DNA from: CBDFLD01 sp965249005
Lineage (GTDB): Bacteria > Acidobacteriota > UBA6911
Direction: 5' to 3'
Assembly: GCA_965249005.1 (NCBI GenBank)
Contig: CBDFLD010000020.1
Span: 186,001-250,000, forward strand
Length of the DNA: 64,000 nucleotides
Positions 59,781 to 64,000 of this stretch are shown here, piece by piece. How positions within the stretch are numbered: position 1 is the first letter of the stretch; every line of letters starts with the position of its first letter. Position numbers and translations under genes: made by a program. The notes below the pieces were generated by a model, which saw nothing but the letters and a program-made list of their open reading frames with translations, had not been told where the DNA came from and made no database searches.

Positions 59781-59996
59781 TATGTCCTCGCAATTCATTG
59801 GAAAGCGTTCAATGCGCTCGTAAAAAAATACTTTAGATCTTGACGAGTCTTCGCGGACAAACTTCAGGTGGGGATTCAAGGGCGTGGATGTAGGAGCTCT
59901 TGATTTCCCGTAACAGCGATTCGTTCTTCCTTCGTACAGCCAAATCAGTTCAAGCGAACCAGGAATACCTCTAGCAAATCATGGATAAAGGCCTGC

Positions 59997-60002
59997 TGTC
60001 AA
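59997..60002 (-). promoter_or_regulatory. -35-like TTGACA of TonB-receptor, 17 bp from IS256
   Basis: On the minus strand a perfect TTGACA lies 217 bp before the receptor start and 17 bp inside the border of the IS256 element (60019). No good -10 follows at 17-18 bases. If this is the native promoter, the insertion has separated it from any upstream operator. Confidence 0.3.
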
Positions 60003-60018
60003 GGGTTTTAATGCGCCG

Positions 60019-61323
60019 GGTCATGTCAAGCTGCTTGTGTAAAAAGGTCGAGGGTACGAGTTGGTCGTTGTTCCTTCCAATCGAGATTGAATCGATGGAA
60101 GATCGAGTAAATGATTCTGTCGACACTCTGGACATTAACAAAGCAAACCATCGGACGCGTTCTCCGTCGAACCTCAACGAAGCAGCGTTCGATGACGTTG
60201 GTGGTTCGTAGCTTCTTCCACAGAGGCCGTGGGAAGCTGTAAAAGGCCAGTAACTCAGGGAGATCCTTCTCCAATCGATTCACCATCTTCGGATAATCCT
60301 TGTGCCAGCAACGCTTCAGCCTCCTGAAAGCTGTCAGTGCATCCCGACGGCTATCGGCCTGGTAGATGGCCCGTGCATCCTGCTTGATCTGGTCTCGATC
60401 GCACTTTCGGACTGAATTGACGATGTTTCGCATCTTATGTGCCCAGCAGCGTTGGTGCTGAGCTCTCGGATAGATCGTTTCAATGGCCGCTGCCAGACCT
60501 GCACAGCCGTCGGTCACAATCAGCTCGAGGTTATCTCCCTCTATACCACGCCGGTACAGATCTCCTAAGAGTCCTTCCCAGGCAGCTTGACTCTCTCCAC
60601 TGCTGCGCATAAATGCCAAAAGCTGCCGGCTACCATCCGCTCTCACCCCGTAGGCCACCAGCATCTGCACCCGTTTCCGCCCACTCGGACGTCTTACCCT
60701 CAGACTCACTCCGTCCAGAAACAGTGTCTTCCATTCGTCACTCAACCGAGCTCGGTGAAATCGCTGTACTGCTTCATCTAGCTCTCGTGTCAGCTGCGAT
60801 ACCGTCTGTGCACTGACAACTTCTCCCGTCATGATCGCCACAATCCGTCCCACCGTCCGTGTGCTGATTCCTCTGAGAAACGCCTCTCGTATCAGCAACG
60901 TTACCTCGTCAGCTCGTCGTTGAAACCGTTGTAATCCCTTCGGGAGAAAATTCTTGTTCCGGCTCCGGGCAATCCGCAACCGTAACGTTCCAAAGCGGGT
61001 CACAAAGTCCCGTTCATAGTATCCATTGCGGTACTCTCTCTTTCTCTGCCCACCTCTTTCATACCATCCAAAGCCACAATAACGGTCTCTCTGCCGCTGT
61101 GATTCAGTCTCGAAATACCGTTTCCACGCCAGCTTTGTCTTGCTATACACATCTCCCCAAAAGTCTTCTTTTACCTCATCAAGGAAATGTTGGAATTGTT
61201 CGGTCATCGGTGTTAATTTCGCCATTGGGTGTAAGCTCCTTTCTTGGAGTTGGTTTTTGCCATCGCAGCGAAAAAACCAAACTTACACCCTCTTTCTTTT
61301 TACACAAGCAAAGTTACATCACC
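60019..61323. mobile_element. IS256-family insertion sequence
   Basis: About 1305 bp. The left end GGTCATGTCAAGCTGCTTGT and the reverse complement of the right end GGTGATGTAACTTTGCTTGT agree at most positions and share a further GTAAAAAG and GAGGGT. It is bounded by a perfect 9-bp direct repeat AATGCGCCG (60010-60018 and 61324-61332), the target duplication. One transposase gene is inside. The target is an intergenic palindrome. Confidence 0.92.
60026..61225 (-). CDS. IS256-family (mutator-type) DDE transposase
   Basis: 399 residues; ATG preceded by AAAGGAG. The DDE triad fits IS256: D171 (LFLDGVSLRV), D239 (IVTDGCAGLAAAI) and E346 (TTNVIERCFVEVRRR), with the C/H signature CWAH at 260-263 (QHQRCWAHKMRN). 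The helix insertion between the second D and E is of normal length and no frameshift or stop is seen, so it may be active. It moves DNA by a copy-out-paste-in mechanism. Not related to neighbouring genes. Confidence 0.95.
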   Translation of the reverse strand: MAKLTPMTEQFQHFLDEVKEDFWGDVYSKTKLAWKRYFETESQRQRDRYCGFGWYERGGQRKREYRNGYYERDFVTRFGTLRLRIARSRNKNFLPKGLQRFQRRADEVTLLIREAFLRGISTRTVGRIVAIMTGEVVSAQTVSQLTRELDEAVQRFHRARLSDEWKTLFLDGVSLRVRRPSGRKRVQMLVAYGVRADGSRQLLAFMRSSGESQAAWEGLLGDLYRRGIEGDNLELIVTDGCAGLAAAIETIYPRAQHQRCWAHKMRNIVNSVRKCDRDQIKQDARAIYQADSRRDALTAFRRLKRCWHKDYPKMVNRLEKDLPELLAFYSFPRPLWKKLRTTNVIERCFVEVRRRTRPMVCFVNVQSVDRIIYSIFHRFNLDWKEQRPTRTLDLFTQAA

Positions 61324-61326
61324 AAT

Positions 61327-61346
61327 GCGCCGGCTCGAGCCGGCGC
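61327..61346. repeat. Perfect 20-bp palindrome, target of IS256
   Basis: GCGCCGGCTCGAGCCGGCGC is a perfect inverted repeat directly after the IS. The target duplication overlaps its left arm, so before the insertion it stood as a whole intergenic hairpin downstream of the metallohydrolase gene. Its G/C arms resemble the GACCGGCGC hairpins of the repeat family at 47-56 kb. Confidence 0.8.
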
Positions 61347-61476
61347 GCTCACCGCTTTCCGCCGACCGCTTACCGCGGAGCAATCGCGACAATGGTAACA
61401 GCTCTTGGGTTATTGACCAGAGTCCCGCGGACAGCGGACAGCGGATCGCGGGCCGCGCACGGCGCGGCCCCTTCAG

Positions 61477-64000
61477 CTACAAATGCTTGTGTCGATGGAT
61501 CTTCGTCTCCAATTCACTCTGTGCTTGCTCGAAGATTTCCCGTGCCCGTGCCATTTGTTCCCGATTGCCAGGGGTGGCGACCGTGTCCAGCCACAAGATG
61601 GGTCCCTCGATCAGCTTCAGCATGTATTCCGCGGCCGGAACCGAGAACGTTTCTTTGCCCTCCCGGGTCAAGTAGACCGGGGAGGTGTGGGCCCCGATGT
61701 TACGCATCCCGTAAGCAAGTCGCTTCGGCGCCGAGCACCGGGCCGCCAACCATCCCGGGTCCTTGAGCTGGAAGCTTTCCCGCAGGGGAGGCCGGCCGGA
61801 AGCAATCACTGTCCCGTTATGCACGATCTCGACCTCGCCTACCGGGAAGACCGATTCCACCGCTACCTGGATCGTCAAGACCCGTCCATTGCCGATTTCG
61901 AGGGTATCGCCGGGCTCTCTCCCTTCGACTTTCAGAAACAGCAGCGGTCCCGTGGTCACGAAGGTCCGGCCTGCCCGAACAGCCCGTGCCCAGGACTCGA
62001 AGCTGAACGGCTCGCCGCTGTGAAGTCTGGCGTAGGTGCGCGAAGCCCCCACGGCGCGCCGGGCAGACATCTTGTCGGTTCCCCCGGCTGCCGCCAGCCG
62101 GTAGCCGCAGTTGAGGTAGCGGTAATACTCCGTCACACCCAGAGCGGCGAAACCATGGTCGTAGCGAATCTCGGCCGCGTCGAGCTTGCCGAGAACCACA
62201 TCGGCCGCCGTCTCTCCGTTCGGGATCGGGAAGTGGACTCCCACGGTCACCCCACCTTGCTGTCGGCAGGCATCGGCCCATTCGGCCAGAGTCGAGACCA
62301 GTGGAGAGCCGAAGTATGCCACGGGCGGTCCGGACGCGGAGAACGGCACGACCCTCTTGTGAAGTCCGAGCAGACCAATGTGACCCAAGAAGTGGTTGCG
62401 GTTTTCGGATCCTACCCACACCGTGGTCTCTGCCGTGCTTCCGGCGAAACGGCCGGGAGGATCGACGAAGTTGGTCACGAGGCGCCCCCACTGAGCCGCC
62501 AGAAGATTGACGAGGTCGAGCCCTTCCGCGGCGCCTTCCAACACCAGAAGCTGCGGCGAGCCGAAGTGAACATGCGTGTCGGCCGTGACCCAGCCGGCGC
62601 GGGATGCCTCGAGCGCTCTTCGAATCGGAAGGACCAACTCCTTTTGCCCCGGCTGGATCCGGACCTTTTTCCGGACCGGCTCGAACTCGAAACCCTTGGA
62701 GATTTCGACGTAGTTTTCACCGACGGGCATCTCGATCTGGAAATCTCCCTCGACGTACGCATGGGAAGCCCCTCCGATTCGCACGTCCGGACCGCTGTTT
62801 TGCATCCAACCCGTACTGATCTCTTCCGCATGGCCGTGGGGGGCAAGATAACGCCCCTCCGGACTGCGAAAAGACACGCGCGCGGCGCAAGGCCGGCCAG
62901 TCGATTCGTCTACCACTCGTGCGTGCAGCCATCGGGGATCGGGATCGAGAATCCGGACTTCTGGTTCAACGGCGCCGGCCAAGTCGTAGTGGTACTCGCG
63001 GCCTTGCGTGCGGTCCTCGACCGTCAGGGTGGCTGCCGTCGAGGCTGTGATCTCCGCAGCCACTCGACCGACGGGGAGCACTGGCTGGACTGGTTCCCCG
63101 AGCCCCTTGTACGGATCTTTCAGCCAGGCATTTGGATTGAAGTCGCCGGCAGCGAACACGCGTCCGACCCGGCCAAGGTCCACCCGGATATTCCACCGGC
63201 TCTGCCAGTCGACCTCTGCCGCCGGCAGTGTGATCTCGAATCTGCGCAGCGGCTCGCGCCTCAGCGGATGTTCGGGCCGATGAAAGAGGGTCAGGGCACA
63301 GACGGCGAGAAGATCGTTACCTGTGGCGCTCAGTTCGATGTGTTGGACCTCTTTGTCCGGTTTCGGGTTGGCGAGAGCGCAAACCCAGATCAAAGATCCA
63401 TACTTCGGCTGCGTGCGACGGTCCAGACCGGTCAGAGCGATTCCCCACTCGTATGCACTTTCGAGCGGCGGATCGGGAGTAATGGAGCTGGGCTCGAAGG
63501 ACGGCAGTGCGGCAGCGGGCACGTGCGACGGGTCGATTACTGGCGGATTGATCTCATAGCGCCTACGGATGGGTGCATCCTTCTGCGTCCCGTCTTCGTA
63601 AACAAGGGAGTAGGTCGCCAGGTGCTGACCGACCGGCTCGAACATCGAATCCGGATTTTCGGCGCCGAAGGGTCCAGCCGTGTCCTCGGGATGGCGGTCG
63701 CAAAAATGAGCCACGCACAAGTAATGAAACCTGCTCTGGATCGGGATCTTTGCGGCGGGACGATGCTCGCCGAGAATCAAGAGCCGTCGCCCGGCGGCTT
63801 CGGGAAGGTGGAAGGCAACGCCGGCAAGCTCTCGCAATCCTGATTGCAATTCCGACAGGCCCGACATTTGGGGGTCGTACCAGCCTTGCCCGCTTATCTC
63901 GGCGGGCGATAGCCCGTCGGTAGCGTAGCGGTCGATATCGAGCAGGGTCAGTTTTTCTGTTGGCTTTGCGATCAACTCGAGCGGTCGTGCCTTACCGGCG
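61477..64000 (-). CDS. CehA/McbA-like metallohydrolase (PHP fold), partial at the window edge
   Basis: The frame is open to the right end of the window with no start that is clearly supported; the first candidate (TTG at 63975) would give 832 residues, but the upstream codons remain open. Residues ~430-700 form the PHP-like metal domain: GWVTADTHVHFGSPQLL (HxH), EGLDLVNLLAAQW, HFLGHIGLLGLH, VGVHFPIPNGE. The N-terminal part includes beta domains with ARVSFRSPEGRYLAPHG and a carboxypeptidase-regulatory-like segment. CehA-type proteins hydrolyse carbamates or phosphates; no specific substrate can be given. The C-terminus ends at KIHRHKHL. It lies just right of IS256. Confidence 0.8.
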   Translation of the reverse strand, partial: AGKARPLELIAKPTEKLTLLDIDRYATDGLSPAEISGQGWYDPQMSGLSELQSGLRELAGVAFHLPEAAGRRLLILGEHRPAAKIPIQSRFHYLCVAHFCDRHPEDTAGPFGAENPDSMFEPVGQHLATYSLVYEDGTQKDAPIRRRYEINPPVIDPSHVPAAALPSFEPSSITPDPPLESAYEWGIALTGLDRRTQPKYGSLIWVCALANPKPDKEVQHIELSATGNDLLAVCALTLFHRPEHPLRREPLRRFEITLPAAEVDWQSRWNIRVDLGRVGRVFAAGDFNPNAWLKDPYKGLGEPVQPVLPVGRVAAEITASTAATLTVEDRTQGREYHYDLAGAVEPEVRILDPDPRWLHARVVDESTGRPCAARVSFRSPEGRYLAPHGHAEEISTGWMQNSGPDVRIGGASHAYVEGDFQIEMPVGENYVEISKGFEFEPVRKKVRIQPGQKELVLPIRRALEASRAGWVTADTHVHFGSPQLLVLEGAAEGLDLVNLLAAQWGRLVTNFVDPPGRFAGSTAETTVWVGSENRNHFLGHIGLLGLHKRVVPFSASGPPVAYFGSPLVSTLAEWADACRQQGGVTVGVHFPIPNGETAADVVLGKLDAAEIRYDHGFAALGVTEYYRYLNCGYRLAAAGGTDKMSARRAVGASRTYARLHSGEPFSFESWARAVRAGRTFVTTGPLLFLKVEGREPGDTLEIGNGRVLTIQVAVESVFPVGEVEIVHNGTVIASGRPPLRESFQLKDPGWLAARCSAPKRLAYGMRNIGAHTSPVYLTREGKETFSVPAAEYMLKLIEGPILWLDTVATPGNREQMARAREIFEQAQSELETKIHRHKHL

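Noticed and set aside
61483..63843. Long open frame on the plus strand opposite the metallohydrolase
   Set aside because: No recognisable domain, composition of an antisense shadow; the minus-strand frame has clear PHP and beta-domain motifs.
1..64000. tRNA or rRNA genes
   Set aside because: No cloverleaf-type or rRNA-like stretches were recognised by eye; a tRNAscan run would be decisive.

Overview
The window is a 64-kb piece of a moderately GC-rich bacterial chromosome. No rRNA, tRNA or CRISPR array was recognised. The gene content is Gram-negative: lipoproteins, TAT substrates, c-type cytochromes, a TonB-dependent receptor with an N-terminal carboxypeptidase-regulatory-like domain, a Na+-NQR and many sulfatases. 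Together with secreted beta-lactamase-fold hydrolases, DUF2911-like proteins and a PVC-type propeller/HEAT/cytochrome protein, this suggests an uncultured Acidobacteriota or similar, probably from a sodium-rich setting. That placement is an inference from gene content. Single-base frameshifts in homopolymers suggest a metagenome-derived or error-prone assembly.

Layout. 0-20 kb is a mosaic of small catabolic and envelope genes: the end of an SDR, an SMP-30-like propeller lipoprotein, a Spinster-like MFS transporter, two enolase-superfamily dehydratase-like enzymes, an M20 peptidase, DoxX, two DUF2911-like proteins, a double VOC protein, a YhhQ-type queuosine-precursor transporter, an APH-fold phosphotransferase, two class C beta-lactamase-fold hydrolases, Tpx, an amino-acid permease and an MDR reductase. 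A 0.9-kb intergenic stretch holds the truncated start of a prepilin gene. 21.2-28.8 kb is a complete nqrABCDEF operon that also carries a CBS-domain gene, apbE (flavin transferase) and nqrM (maturation factor); a second CBS gene faces it. 29.6-31.9 kb is a PQQ alcohol dehydrogenase with a di-haem cytochrome c. 32-40 kb carries an E1 alpha-beta fusion, a TAXI-TRAP transporter and a LeuD-LeuC-type fused dehydratase.

40-64 kb looks like a scavenging region for sulfated or complex substrates. It has an S15/CocE hydrolase (frameshifted), four sulfatases, a DyP peroxidase, a DTE-like ketose 3-epimerase beside a divergent RpiB-like protein and an orphan TRAP binding protein, a large PVC-type cytochrome, an Oar-like TonB receptor split by an in-frame amber codon, an IS256 insertion with a perfect 9-bp target duplication, and a CehA-like metallohydrolase running off the right edge.

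The most unusual signal is a family of four structured intergenic repeats (47.5, 49.2, 54.4 and 56.2 kb). They share two nested stems with compensatory base changes, and their heptad-like arms (GCTGANA-type) overlap the stop codons of adjacent genes on both strands. Two copies share 130 identical bases although they lie 6.9 kb apart. Other REP-like dyads and tandem repeats occur at 1.8, 5.9, 16.2 and 39.9 kb.
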